Shown one piece after another: positions 38,670 through 48,180 of a stretch of DNA of 64,000 bases. Both the position numbers and the translations under genes were made by a program. The notes below the pieces were generated by a model that searched no databases, had not been told where the DNA came from, and worked only from the letters and a program-made list of their open reading frames with translations. Each line of letters opens with the position of its first letter. The stretch's first letter is position 1. The DNA comes from UBA6107 sp964533735. GTDB taxonomy: Bacteria > Chloroflexota > Anaerolineae > Anaerolineales > Anaerolineaceae. The stretch covers positions 1-64,000 of the forward strand of contig CAZHMD010000009.1 of NCBI GenBank assembly GCA_964533735.1. The letters are read 5' to 3'.

Positions 38670-38705
38670 TCCCGCCCACCTCAAACATCCGCGAGGGTGT
38701 TTTTG
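38670..38705 (+). repeat. Second copy of tRNA 3' end plus terminator
   Basis: CCCGCCCACCTCAAACATCC with GCGAGGGTGTTTTTG nearly repeats the attR-terminator junction 79 bp earlier. It is a remnant of a tRNA duplication or an older integration event. The hairpin probably still terminates. Confidence 0.75.
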
Positions 38706-38787
38706 ATTTTGCGGGAAAATTAAGGGTTAGCAATTATGATAAAATCAGTCTTGTTTGTATTAGAGATTTTGAACAAGGAGCAAATGC

Positions 38788-39363
38788 ATGAACAGCCTGG
38801 ACAAAGCCCGCGTAACCCAATTAAACAACATCCAGAATAAAACCGGTAAAACAATTGAAGAAATCCGGAAAATCATCCTTGAGTCGGGATTGCAAAAACA
38901 CGCAGAGCTCCGCCAGATGTTCATCGACCGCTTTGGTCTTGGTTTTGGTGACGCCACCATGCTGGTCCATTTTGCCCAGCAAACTGACGGGCAAACCGCA
39001 GCCGAAGCCGCCCAGTCATCACCACAGGAGATTTTGGATGGCATTTATGCCGGCACCAAAGCCGGCTTGCGTCCGCTGCATGACGTGGTGATGAGCGAAA
39101 TTTCCAAACTGGGTGAATTCAGCATCGCGCCCAAGAAGGGTTACCTTAGCCTTCGCCGCAAGCGCCAGTTCGCCATGATCGGTCCCGGCAGCAAGAACAG
39201 GCTGGAGATTGGTCTCAATATGAAAGGAATCCCACCCACTGAACGGTTAGTCGAACAGCCTGCAGGTGGGATGTGCCAGTATAAAATCTTCCTCAGTTCA
39301 GAAAATGAGATTGACGCTGAGTTAATCGGGTATTTCAAGACCGCATATACTGCCAGTTCCTGA
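38788..39363 (+). CDS. DUF4287/DUF5655-type protein
   Basis: 191 aa. The N-terminal about 70 residues (KTGKTIEEIRKIILESGLQK; GLGFGDATMLVHF) match DUF4287-type helical domains. The C-terminal half (SPQEILDGIYAGTKAGLRPL; SLRRKRQFAMIGPGSKNR) matches DUF5655. Cytoplasmic, function unknown. AAGGAG site before ATG 38788. First intact chromosomal gene after the prophage. Confidence 0.8.
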   Translation: MNSLDKARVTQLNNIQNKTGKTIEEIRKIILESGLQKHAELRQMFIDRFGLGFGDATMLVHFAQQTDGQTAAEAAQSSPQEILDGIYAGTKAGLRPLHDVVMSEISKLGEFSIAPKKGYLSLRRKRQFAMIGPGSKNRLEIGLNMKGIPPTERLVEQPAGGMCQYKIFLSSENEIDAELIGYFKTAYTASS

Positions 39364-39395
39364 AAAGAACGTAATCATTACCCAAAGACAAATTG

Positions 39396-40772
39396 ATGCT
39401 GCTACCTTCCCAAAACACTACCCTGCCACCGAGGATCAAACGTTTCCAGCCAATCGTTTTGGCTGAACGAGTTCTCACTGCGTACCTCAAGACCCAGACC
39501 AGGGAGTACCTCACGCTGGAGCCTGCGAACGGAGTCTCTCTTCCAGCACCCATCGCAGGGAAGGATTACACGCTGTATGCGCATGTGCCTTTTTGTGAGA
39601 GTCTGTGCCCTTATTGCTCATTCAACCGGTTTCTCTTTGACGCCAATAAGACGCGTGAATACTTCTCTGCCCTGCGGGCAGAAATGCAGTTGACGGCAGA
39701 TTTAGGGTACAGGTTTAAAACGCTGTATTTCGGCGGCGGCACACCCACCATCCTTTTGGACGAACTTGCCCAAACGATCGACCTAGCAAGAACACTGTTC
39801 CCTATAGAGGAAGTCTCCTGCGAGACCAACCCCAATCACCTGACACAGGAAGTGGTCGAGCAACTTAAAGACCGCGTTCAACGTCTCTCCGTTGGGGTAC
39901 AGAGTTTTGATGACCGCCTGCTGCGTGAAATGAACCGCTACAACAAGTTCGGCTCGGGTGACCACATCCTGGAACGCATCCGTTTTGCCGCGCCTTATTT
40001 CGAATCCCTGAATGTGGATATGATCTTCAATTTTCCCAACCAGACCATGGAAAGCCTGCAGAATGACCTGGATAAGATTATCGCCTCTGGAGCGCAACAG
40101 GTAACCTTTTACCCACTGATGTCATCTCGTTCCGTGGAAAAATCCATGGCGCAGACTGTGGGCAAATTAACCCACTCCAACGAATGGCGTTTCTTCAACC
40201 AGATCAATGATGCCCTTGAGAAAGAATTTACGCAGCTCTCCGCCTGGACCTTTGTGCGCCGCGCTGCCGGCATGATCGATGAATATATCGTGGATAGCGA
40301 TGAGTATGTCGGTATTGGATCCGGATCCTTCAGCTATCTCAACGGCACGCTCTACGTCAACACATTTTCAGTAAAGCAATACAACCTGGATCTCAGCGCT
40401 GGCAGATCGCCTATAAATGCGTACCAGAAGTACGCCAAATTTCCGCAAATGCGCTACTGGTTCCTGATGAATCTATTTGGACTGAAATTCGATCCTACCA
40501 TTTTTAAATCCCGGTTCAAGCGATCCATTTTCATAAGCCTGCCAATGGAGATGCTTTTTATGAAGGTTTTAGGAGCCTTCAAGGGCAGAACCAGCCAATT
40601 ATCCCGGGTAGGGCAATATATCTCAGTGGTGCTGATGCGCGAGTTTTTTGCGGGAGTTAATAACGTCCGGGATGTTGCCCGCAAAGCCCTTTCACCTGAA
40701 GAGCTGGCGAACGCCTTCCCGGAAACATCGCCGTACGAGAGTCCCGGGTGCAGCACTTCCGTTGGGAAATAA
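39396..40772 (+). CDS. Radical SAM protein, HemN/HemW-like
   Basis: 458 aa from ATG 39396. The CxxxCxxC cluster lies in HVPFCESLCPYCSFNRF (about residue 70), followed by the SAM-binding LYFGGGTPTIL and the family motif RLSVGVQSFDDRLLREMNR. This is the coproporphyrinogen III oxidase-like family, which includes heme chaperones and other enzymes. The C-terminal part is long and unlike HemW, so the true substrate is uncertain (HutW-like is possible). Monocistronic. Confidence 0.85.
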   Translation: MLLPSQNTTLPPRIKRFQPIVLAERVLTAYLKTQTREYLTLEPANGVSLPAPIAGKDYTLYAHVPFCESLCPYCSFNRFLFDANKTREYFSALRAEMQLTADLGYRFKTLYFGGGTPTILLDELAQTIDLARTLFPIEEVSCETNPNHLTQEVVEQLKDRVQRLSVGVQSFDDRLLREMNRYNKFGSGDHILERIRFAAPYFESLNVDMIFNFPNQTMESLQNDLDKIIASGAQQVTFYPLMSSRSVEKSMAQTVGKLTHSNEWRFFNQINDALEKEFTQLSAWTFVRRAAGMIDEYIVDSDEYVGIGSGSFSYLNGTLYVNTFSVKQYNLDLSAGRSPINAYQKYAKFPQMRYWFLMNLFGLKFDPTIFKSRFKRSIFISLPMEMLFMKVLGAFKGRTSQLSRVGQYISVVLMREFFAGVNNVRDVARKALSPEELANAFPETSPYESPGCSTSVGK

Positions 40773-40879
40773 TTCCTTTCGTCCAATCGAAAGTTGAGTA
40801 AATTGTATGCAGGTTTATGATAAGTTTCTTAATCCCTGAACTCGTGACAGCAGCGCTTCCCTCGGGTAGAATCCATTCA

Positions 40880-41767
40880 ATGAATAATCAATTTTCGAAT
40901 GCAGGGACTCCTGTCGACCTCAGCCTGGTGAATCACCCGGTGCTAACTACAGAAACTCCCGGCAGAAAGAAAGCCTGGCGTTGGTGGTTTCTCGCCATCC
41001 TTGTTTTTCTATTATTTTTTACTCCCATGCGTACTACCGTGTTGATCCTGGGGATCGACCGCCCGCCAGAAGGCACGTGGGCAGGCCGCAGCGACACGAT
41101 GATCCTGGCATCCATCAGCCCGGTTTTACCTGATGTAAACATACTCTCCATCCCGCGTGATCTGTGGGTGAGCATCCCCGGGCAAGGCGAAAACCGCGTT
41201 AACACAGCGCATTATTTTGCGGAATTAAGTGTTCCTGGAACTGGCAAGACTGCAGCAGATGATGTGATCGAAACCAACCTGGGGGTCAAGGTTAGTTACG
41301 TCCTGCGCATCAAATTTGAGGGCTTCGTGAAGATCATTGACGCGATGGGCGGAGTGACGGTAAATTTACCGGTGGATATGTCAGGTCTGGCAGCCGGTGA
41401 GCATACCCTCGATGGCACCTCAGCGCTGGCTTTTGTACGCGATCGGGCCGGCAGCGACGACTTTTTCCGTCAACAGCGCGGGCAACTGGTGATAATGGCG
41501 GCTATCAAGAACATCATGAGCCCGGCAAAGTGGGCGCGTATCCCAGCCGTGCTCACTGCTGTGCTTCAATCTGTGGATACAAATATCCCTTTTTGGGTCT
41601 ACCCCAGGCTGGTCTATGCCGGGCTTTTTTCCGCTGTAAAAGGATTCGACGCCCGAACCTTTGACCGCGAGATGATCACACCGTGGGCCACCGACGCAGG
41701 CGCGCAGGTTCTTCTTCCCAACTGGGACAAGATCAATCCATTATTGTTTGAACTGTTCCGCCAGTAA
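40880..41767 (+). CDS. LytR-CpsA-Psr (LCP) family protein
   Basis: 295 aa from ATG 40880 (a start at 40817 adds 21 residues). One transmembrane helix (about residues 34-52), then the LCP domain: LGIDRPPEG, GRSDTMILASI, ILSIPRDLWV, and GEHTLDGTSALAFVRDRAG with the conserved Arg/Asp phosphate-binding residues. It transfers glycopolymers onto the wall or another surface acceptor. Its end overlaps the convergent membrane-protein gene by 27 bp. Confidence 0.9.
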   Translation: MNNQFSNAGTPVDLSLVNHPVLTTETPGRKKAWRWWFLAILVFLLFFTPMRTTVLILGIDRPPEGTWAGRSDTMILASISPVLPDVNILSIPRDLWVSIPGQGENRVNTAHYFAELSVPGTGKTAADDVIETNLGVKVSYVLRIKFEGFVKIIDAMGGVTVNLPVDMSGLAAGEHTLDGTSALAFVRDRAGSDDFFRQQRGQLVIMAAIKNIMSPAKWARIPAVLTAVLQSVDTNIPFWVYPRLVYAGLFSAVKGFDARTFDREMITPWATDAGAQVLLPNWDKINPLLFELFRQ

Positions 41768-42190
41768 ACCAGTTTTCCGAGATAAGCGAATCTGCCTGGT
41801 GATAAGCAGGGCAGTGATCAGAAGTACCAACCCCCCGCCATCAAAAATAATAAATCGCTCCGTGGTGGATGTGATCATTGGATGGCTGCCGGGAAGGCTG
41901 AGCAGCAGGATCGTTTCTCCGAACACCCCAATAGCCTGCATGAACACCGCCTCTACCAGGGATATGAAATACTTTGCCGGTTTGACCAGCGCGAAGAGAT
42001 ACGGCACATTCCACATCAGGAATAAAATTCCCATTCCCTGGGTAACCGCGCGCCCGGGTATACCGGAGATTTCAAAACCCGGGGCATACAGGTCAGGGCT
42101 TAACATGAAACTGAAGGCTGCGTCGAGGTTGAAAAAGACCACTATACCGATCAAACCCTGGGCAATCCATTCCCTGGCAAGTTTCTTCAT
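41741..42190 (-). CDS. Four-helix membrane protein
   Basis: 149 aa from ATG 42190 (a start at 42223 adds 11 residues). Four hydrophobic segments (about 10-30, 52-72, 78-98 and 112-136) and a basic end. DoxX-like topology but no clear family. Convergent with the LCP gene. Confidence 0.65.
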   Translation of the reverse strand: MKKLAREWIAQGLIGIVVFFNLDAAFSFMLSPDLYAPGFEISGIPGRAVTQGMGILFLMWNVPYLFALVKPAKYFISLVEAVFMQAIGVFGETILLLSLPGSHPMITSTTERFIIFDGGGLVLLITALLITRQIRLSRKTGLLAEQFKQ

Positions 42191-42341
42191 AAATCCATTA
42201 TAGAAGAAATCTCCACAAAACAAACAAGGAGTTCAGATGGTGACCAGTACATCTTGGATATCCAGTTAACACTACCCCCATATATTCGGTAACCGACGCC
42301 ACCTATTGCGTGTATATCTGTGGATAACTTACTTTGGGGGC

Positions 42342-42405
42342 TTGAATTTTTGCGAATTATTGCTAAAATATTGTTAACTGGTATGACCTCTTACCAATAT
42401 TGGTA
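42342..42405 (+). promoter_or_regulatory. fadR promoter with operator candidates
   Basis: TTGAAT (42342-42347), a 16-bp spacer, TAAAAT (42364-42369). At the expected start lies AACTGGTATGACCTCTT (42376-42392), close to the E. coli FadR site AACTGGTCNGACCAGTT. A perfect palindrome TACCAATATTGGTA follows (42392-42405). This suggests autoregulation and control of the operon by a fatty acyl signal. Confidence 0.65.
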
Positions 42406-42422
42406 TCCCTCAAAGGAAAACT

Positions 42423-43121
42423 ATGACAACCTGGGAAATCCCTTCCAAACCCACCGAACTGACGGAATCACGCCTGGTCACGGCAATTCTTGACGGAACT
42501 TTTCCCGTGAACTCCAATTTACCCCCTGAACGCGACCTGGCTGAAAAATTAGGCGTCACCCGCCCCACCCTGCGCGAAGCACTGCAGCGACTTTCACGCG
42601 ACGGCTGGATTGAAATTCATCATGGTAAATCCACCAGAATACGGGATTACTGGCACGAAGGCAACCTGCTAATCCTCAACGCTATCGCCCGGCACCAGTC
42701 TACCCTTCCCGTGGATTTTGTGCCGAACCTTCTGCAAATTCGCCTGCTCCTGGCACCCGCCTATACTCGCCTGGCCATGCAAAATTCACTCAATGACACC
42801 ATTCATCTGCTGGAATCATTGCAAAATACTCCGGACACAGCCGAGGATTTCACCCGAGCCGACCTAGATCTTCACCGCCGCCTCACGATCCTTTCAAATA
42901 ATCCGGTCTTCACATTGATCCTGAACGGTTTTGGCGATCTCTATAAAACCATGGGATTGCTTTATTTCCAACGACAGCAAAACCGCGATCATTCCCGCTC
43001 TTTTTACAAAAAGCTGCTTTCAGCGGTTCTTTCCAATGATCTATTCCTGGCCGAAGAAGTGACCCGCAGGGTGATGGAAGACAGTATTTCCCTGTGGACC
43101 AAGGTATCGATGAATTCATAA
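42423..43121 (+). CDS. fadR: GntR-family regulator, FadR type
   Basis: 232 aa. The N-terminal GntR wHTH is NLPPERDLAEKLGVTRPTLR with REALQRL. The C-terminal domain fits FadR_C rather than FCD: LLQIRLLLAPAYTRLAM, LDLHRRLTILSNNPVFTLIL and NGFGDLYKTMGLLYF parallel E. coli FadR. It would sense acyl-CoA. It heads the glpD-flavoenzyme-kinase operon, 20 bp from the next gene. Confidence 0.85.
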   Translation: MTTWEIPSKPTELTESRLVTAILDGTFPVNSNLPPERDLAEKLGVTRPTLREALQRLSRDGWIEIHHGKSTRIRDYWHEGNLLILNAIARHQSTLPVDFVPNLLQIRLLLAPAYTRLAMQNSLNDTIHLLESLQNTPDTAEDFTRADLDLHRRLTILSNNPVFTLILNGFGDLYKTMGLLYFQRQQNRDHSRSFYKKLLSAVLSNDLFLAEEVTRRVMEDSISLWTKVSMNS

Positions 43122-43140
43122 TTTGTTTTGGGAGGGGTCT

Positions 43141-44730
43141 ATGTGGGAAAAAGGTTGGCGGGGACAAGCCTGGTCACAACTTGACCAGGAATGGGACATC
43201 CTCATCATCGGAGGGGGAATCACCGGTGCCGGTATTTTCCGGAGGGCAGTCGTTGAAGGGTACCGCACCCTGCTAGTTGAAGCGGGTGATTTTGCCAGCG
43301 GCACTTCCAGCCGATCCTCCAAACTGGTACACGGCGGTTTCCGCTACCTGCGCAACAAGCAATTCTCCGTCACACGTGAATCCGTGCGCGAACGGGAATG
43401 GATGCTGCATGAAGCTAAAAACCTGGTTACCACACTGGGTTTTGTTATGCCCTGCCCTGATGATGTTAAGATTGCTTCCCAATTTGCCATCGGGGTCGTC
43501 CTGTATGACCTGCTGGCACCCAAATGGGAACATAAGAGGCTCAACCAGGCAAATCTTGTTAAGAACTGCCCGCTGCTCGATCCGCATGGACTTCACGGCG
43601 GGTTTCTTTATTACGATGCTGAGATGGATGATGCCAGGCTTGTCTACCGCATGATCCGTGAGACTGCCATAAAAGGTGGAACTGCTTTGAACTATGCAGC
43701 TGCCGGAAAATTGCTCAAAACTTCCGCTGGCAGGGTTTGCGGGGCCGTCGTCCAGGATAAATCCGGCCAGCAACTTCCGGATGCGGAGATCCTCGCCCGC
43801 GTTGTTATCAATGCTGCAGGACCGTGGAGTGATGAAGTGCGCGGTCAGATCGGAGCCCCCGCGCGCCTGCGAAAACTTCGCGGCTCTCACCTGATCTTTT
43901 CCCGCGAGCGCCTCCCCCTCAAGCATGCGGTCACGCTCCTGCACCCGCGCGATCACCGCGCCATGTTTGCCATCCCATGGGAAGGTGTGTCGCTCATCGG
44001 TACCACCGACCTCGACCACAATTATTCAGTGACTGGCGGAGAGCCTTTTACAACGTCAGAGGAGATCGAGTATATTCTCGAGGCTGGAAACGCCACCTTC
44101 CCTTCCACTGCATTAAGACATGAAGATGTAATCTCCAGTTTTTCAGGGCTGCGACCGGTGATCAATACCGGCAACCCCGACCCTTCCAGGGAATCCCGCG
44201 CGCATGTGGTATGGGATGAGGACGGCATGATCACCATTACCGGTGGAAAACTGACCACCTTCCGCATCATGGCTGAAGAAGCGCTCGCTGCAGCATCGAA
44301 GTACCTGCCAAATCCGACCGATATCACCAAAAAAATCCGCTATTTTGATAAACTCGCTGATCTTAAGGCAGGCGGAATAGTATTAACCAGCGAATTGGCC
44401 TACCTGATGGGCAGGTACGGTGACGAAACCAGCCAGGTTTTGGCTTGCGCAAAAAACGGCGAAAACCAGCCAATATCCCCCCTGCCAAATCTCTGGTCTG
44501 AAATCCGCTGGGGAGCCAGGACGGGCGCGGTTGAACATTTGGATGATCTCCTGCTACGGCGTGTTCGCCTTGGAATGCAGCTGGCAGATGGCGGTGCAGA
44601 CACCATCGAAAAGGTGCGGGGAATTGCCCAGGTGGAGCTTGGCTGGAGTGATCCGAAATGGGAAATCGAATTAGCCCGATATTATGCCATTTATGCGGCT
44701 GCATACTCATCCGCCCCTGTAGGGTTTTAG
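43141..44730 (+). CDS. glpD: Glycerol-3-phosphate dehydrogenase (FAD)
   Basis: 529 aa from ATG 43141 with GGGAGGGG upstream (an in-frame TTG at 43123 is less likely). The Rossmann motif is IIGGGITGAG near residue 22, then GDFASGTSSRSSKLVHGGFR, which is characteristic of GlpD. LIGTTDLDHNY and ITGGKLTTFRIMAEEA follow. It oxidises glycerol-3-phosphate to DHAP at the membrane. DHAP is also the backbone for the ether-lipid reaction suggested for the next gene. Confidence 0.9.
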   Translation: MWEKGWRGQAWSQLDQEWDILIIGGGITGAGIFRRAVVEGYRTLLVEAGDFASGTSSRSSKLVHGGFRYLRNKQFSVTRESVREREWMLHEAKNLVTTLGFVMPCPDDVKIASQFAIGVVLYDLLAPKWEHKRLNQANLVKNCPLLDPHGLHGGFLYYDAEMDDARLVYRMIRETAIKGGTALNYAAAGKLLKTSAGRVCGAVVQDKSGQQLPDAEILARVVINAAGPWSDEVRGQIGAPARLRKLRGSHLIFSRERLPLKHAVTLLHPRDHRAMFAIPWEGVSLIGTTDLDHNYSVTGGEPFTTSEEIEYILEAGNATFPSTALRHEDVISSFSGLRPVINTGNPDPSRESRAHVVWDEDGMITITGGKLTTFRIMAEEALAAASKYLPNPTDITKKIRYFDKLADLKAGGIVLTSELAYLMGRYGDETSQVLACAKNGENQPISPLPNLWSEIRWGARTGAVEHLDDLLLRRVRLGMQLADGGADTIEKVRGIAQVELGWSDPKWEIELARYYAIYAAAYSSAPVGF

Positions 44731-44748
44731 GAGCAACGAGGAGAACCC

Positions 44749-46488
44749 ATGTCAAAACAAAAATTCGTTCCCAATTGGTTTGACCAACCCACCCCGGATG
44801 GCACTTACCGCTCACTCTATAAATGGGGTGACCCGGCGGGGTTCAAGCACCCCAACAGCGGCCTCGTCCGCTTGATCATGGAAACCTTTGGCGTCACCCA
44901 GGAAGACCTTAAAAAGCCGATCAACCTTGGACTTGAAAAGATCGAGGGAGAGAGATCGATTTCGCTTTCAAAGGCGCAGCTTGCATTTTTCGCCAGCCTG
45001 TGCGGTGAAGAAAACGTGAAGACCGACCTTTACAGCCGGGTTGCGCACTCCTACGGCGGGGCGATGATCGATGCCTTGCGTTTGCGGAATAAGATCATTG
45101 AGAACATCCCGGACGCGGTCGTCTGCCCCAGGAATCAGGATGAAATTGAAAAACTGGTGGCATATTGCAATGAGGAACGCATCCCGGTTTATATCTATGG
45201 AGCCGGATCCTCGGTAACCCGCGGGCTGGAAGCGGTGAAAAATGGCATTTCCATTGATATGAGCATGCACATGAACAAAGTGGTTCAATTTAATGAAATT
45301 GACCAGACAATTACGGTGCAGGCCGGGATGACCGGACCTCAACTTGAGGAGCTCCTCAACCATGCCCCTGAAAAATTAAGCGCCAATCGCCAGTACACCT
45401 GCGGACATTTCCCGCAGTCTTTTGAGTATTCCAGCGTGGGCGGATGGGTGGTTACGCGCGGAGCTGGACAGAATTCCACTTATTACGGGAAGATCGAGGA
45501 CATCGTCGTTGCCCAGGAGTATGTCACCCCGGTGGGAATTTTAAAAACACAGGAACATCCGCGCTGCGCCGTTGGACCGGATTTCGACCAGGTGATGATG
45601 GGAAGCGAAGGCGCATTTGGTGTGCTGGTAAACGTGACGCTGCGAATCTTCCGCTGGTTGCCTGAAAATCGCAAGCGCTTCAGTTACATGTTCAAGGATT
45701 GGCGGTCAGCCCGCGAGGCTTGCCGCGAGGTGATGCAGGCAGAATTCGGTTATCCTTCTGTTTTCCGGCTTTCCGATCCTGAAGAAACAGATGTAGCTAT
45801 GAAGCTTTACCACATCGAGGGCACCCCGGCAGACACCTTGCTGAAAACCCTCGGCTACAAACCCATGCAAAAATGCCTGTTGCTGGGGCATACGGATGGC
45901 GAGCGCGCCTTTTCAGCCAACGTAAACCGCAAGATCAGGCAGATTTGCGCCAGGCATGGCGCTTTTAACCTCAGTTTTGCCCAGGTGACCAGGAGTTGGG
46001 AAAAGGGGAGATTCCGTGACCCATATATGCGCGAAGACCTGGAAGACTTTGGCATCCTCATAGATACACTCGAGTGCGCAGTCACCTGGTCACAGATGGA
46101 AGAAGTCCATCGCACCGTGCGGGAGTTCATCAAAGCCCGGCCGCAAACAGTGTGCATGACGCATGTTTCTCACGTATACCCGCAGGGGGGAAACCTGTAT
46201 TTCATTTTTATCGCAAAAATGCATACAATAAAGGAGTACCTCGATCTTCAGTACGGCATCCTGGAACGGATTCAGCAAAGTGGAGCAGCACTCAGTCACC
46301 ATCATGGTGTGGGTAAGCAGTCTTCACCCTGGCTCGAAGAGCAGATCGGGAAAGCCCAGATGGACGTTATCAGGACATTGAAAAACCATTTTGATCCCCT
46401 CAAAATCATGAATCCGGGCGGGACACTTGGATTGGACATGAACCGGGAGCAAGCTGAGAAACGCTGGAGTAAAGACCTGGAGGCGTAA
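44749..46488 (+). CDS. FAD-binding oxidase, alkyl-DHAP synthase-like
   Basis: 579 aa. A VAO-type FAD domain: AGSSVTRGLEAV, PQSFEYSSVGGWVVTRGAGQNS, and a VMMGSEGAFGVLVNVTL segment. The C-terminal HHHGVGK (517-523) is the active-site signature of alkyldihydroxyacetone-phosphate synthase (AGPS). AGPS swaps an acyl for an alkyl chain on DHAP to begin ether lipids. Between glpD and a sugar kinase, with a FadR regulator, an ether-lipid or glycerolipid role is plausible. Other VAO oxidases cannot be excluded. Confidence 0.8.
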   Translation: MSKQKFVPNWFDQPTPDGTYRSLYKWGDPAGFKHPNSGLVRLIMETFGVTQEDLKKPINLGLEKIEGERSISLSKAQLAFFASLCGEENVKTDLYSRVAHSYGGAMIDALRLRNKIIENIPDAVVCPRNQDEIEKLVAYCNEERIPVYIYGAGSSVTRGLEAVKNGISIDMSMHMNKVVQFNEIDQTITVQAGMTGPQLEELLNHAPEKLSANRQYTCGHFPQSFEYSSVGGWVVTRGAGQNSTYYGKIEDIVVAQEYVTPVGILKTQEHPRCAVGPDFDQVMMGSEGAFGVLVNVTLRIFRWLPENRKRFSYMFKDWRSAREACREVMQAEFGYPSVFRLSDPEETDVAMKLYHIEGTPADTLLKTLGYKPMQKCLLLGHTDGERAFSANVNRKIRQICARHGAFNLSFAQVTRSWEKGRFRDPYMREDLEDFGILIDTLECAVTWSQMEEVHRTVREFIKARPQTVCMTHVSHVYPQGGNLYFIFIAKMHTIKEYLDLQYGILERIQQSGAALSHHHGVGKQSSPWLEEQIGKAQMDVIRTLKNHFDPLKIMNPGGTLGLDMNREQAEKRWSKDLEA

Positions 46489-48050
46489 TGGCAGCAGAGC
46501 AGTTACTCGCAATTGATAATGGTACCCAGTCTGTGCGTGCGATCATTTTTGACCTGCGCGGCAACCTGATTGCCAAGTCGAGGGTGCCGATCGAACCCTA
46601 CTTTTCCACCGCACCGGGTTTGGCAGAACAGCGTCCAGAGGTTTTTTGGACGGCCGTCTGCCAGGCTTGCCAGGCGTTGTGGCTAAAACCGGAAGTGCAT
46701 AAAGAAAATATTGCCGGGGTGGCAGTAACCACGCAGCGCTCAACCATAATCAATCTGGATAAAGAGGGCAAGCCTCTTCGTCCTGCCATTCATTGGCTGG
46801 ATCAGCGCCGCACCCCGGGGCTTAAACCCGTTGGAGGAATTTGGGGATTATTGTTCAAACTTGCCGGGATGACCGAGACCGTGGCTTACCTGCAGGCAGA
46901 AGCAGAATCCAACTGGCTGCAGAAAAATGAGCCGGAGATCTGGCAAAAAACTGACAAGTATATTCAACTTTCGGGTTATTTAACCTACAGGCTGACGGGA
47001 CGGATAGCGGATTCGGTCGGCTGCCAGGTGGCTTACATCCCCTTTGATTACAAAAAACAGGATTGGGCAGGGAAATTCGATTGGAAATGGCAGGCAGTTC
47101 CAGTCAACAAGGAAATGCTTCCTGAACTGGTGCAGCCGGCTGATCAGATTGGTGTGATCACGAAGGAAGCTGCTGAAGCCACGGGTATCCCGGAAGGACT
47201 CCCTCTCATTGCTGCCGCAGCCGACAAAGCCTGCGAAGTGATCGGCGCTGGATGTGTTGACCCTTCGATCGCCTGCCTGTCCTACGGCACTACAGCCACC
47301 ATTAATACCACCCATACGAAATACGTGGAGGTCATCCCTCTCATTCCCCCATATCCATCAGCGGTTCCCGGTGCCTATTCAATGGAAATCCAGATTTACC
47401 GGGGCTACTGGATGGTGAGCTGGTTCAAGCGCGAATTTGGCTTGTCTGAAGAACGCCTGGCGCAACAAAGGGGAATTGAACCCGAGGAATTGTTTGACGA
47501 TCTCGTGAACTCCGTTCCAGCTGGTTCAATGGGGTTAACCCTTCAGCCCTACTGGTCGCCCGGGCTTAAAGTTCCCGGTCCCGAAGCCAAGGGAGCAGTA
47601 ATCGGGTTCGGCGATATCCACACACGCGCGCACCTCTACCGTTCCATCCTTGAAGGTTTGGCATTTGGGCTGCGTGAAGGGGCAGAACGCACCAGCAAAC
47701 GCAGTCACATCCCCATCACCGCCATACGCGTTTCAGGCGGCGGTTCCCAAAGCAAGGCAGCCGTGCAGCTCACCGCGGATATCTTTGGGTTGCCTACGTC
47801 CATTCCCCACGTCTATGAAACCAGTGCCTTAGGCGCAGCAATGGATGCCGCAGTAGGATTAAAACTCCATCCGGATTTCGAAACCGCAGTCAAAGAAATG
47901 ACCCATATCGGGCAAACCTTTGACCCAATACCTGCGAACGTCCGTCTTTATGATGAACTCTACAAAAGAGTCTATAGCAAGATGTATGCGCGGCTGAAAC
48001 CGCTATATGATGAAATCAGGGATATTACCGGTTATCCACCAAAAGACTGA
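46488..48050 (+). CDS. FGGY-family carbohydrate kinase
   Basis: 520 aa. LAIDNGTQSVRAIIFD is the N-terminal phosphate loop, with TTQRSTIINLD, WLDQRRTPG, and the C-terminal RVSGGGSQSKAAVQL signature. Overlaps the flavoenzyme stop by 1 bp. It resembles xylulokinase/glycerol kinase relatives. The operon context (glpD, AGPS-like) suggests glycerol or DHA as substrate, but this cannot be read from sequence. Confidence 0.85.
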   Translation: MAAEQLLAIDNGTQSVRAIIFDLRGNLIAKSRVPIEPYFSTAPGLAEQRPEVFWTAVCQACQALWLKPEVHKENIAGVAVTTQRSTIINLDKEGKPLRPAIHWLDQRRTPGLKPVGGIWGLLFKLAGMTETVAYLQAEAESNWLQKNEPEIWQKTDKYIQLSGYLTYRLTGRIADSVGCQVAYIPFDYKKQDWAGKFDWKWQAVPVNKEMLPELVQPADQIGVITKEAAEATGIPEGLPLIAAAADKACEVIGAGCVDPSIACLSYGTTATINTTHTKYVEVIPLIPPYPSAVPGAYSMEIQIYRGYWMVSWFKREFGLSEERLAQQRGIEPEELFDDLVNSVPAGSMGLTLQPYWSPGLKVPGPEAKGAVIGFGDIHTRAHLYRSILEGLAFGLREGAERTSKRSHIPITAIRVSGGGSQSKAAVQLTADIFGLPTSIPHVYETSALGAAMDAAVGLKLHPDFETAVKEMTHIGQTFDPIPANVRLYDELYKRVYSKMYARLKPLYDEIRDITGYPPKD

Positions 48051-48065
48051 TTTCTGATGACATTC

Positions 48066-48107
48066 AAGTTATTCACCGCGCAGGCTTGCCCGGTGAATAA
48101 CTTTTAT
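48066..48107 (+). terminator. Operon terminator
   Basis: AAGTTATTCACCG (48066-48078) with CGGTGAATAACTT (48091-48103), a perfect 13-bp stem followed by T-rich sequence. It ends the fadR-kinase operon. Confidence 0.9.
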
Positions 48108-48180
48108 TAGATTAGAATTATCACCGCGGGTATTTCCAATCAGGTCCCAGGTACATTATTATTAAACGGAATGAGGTTCT

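Noticed and set aside
42319..42327. Perfect DnaA box (TGTGGATAA) upstream of fadR
   Set aside because: It is single, with no cluster of further boxes or dnaA/dnaN genes nearby, so a chromosomal origin is not supported.
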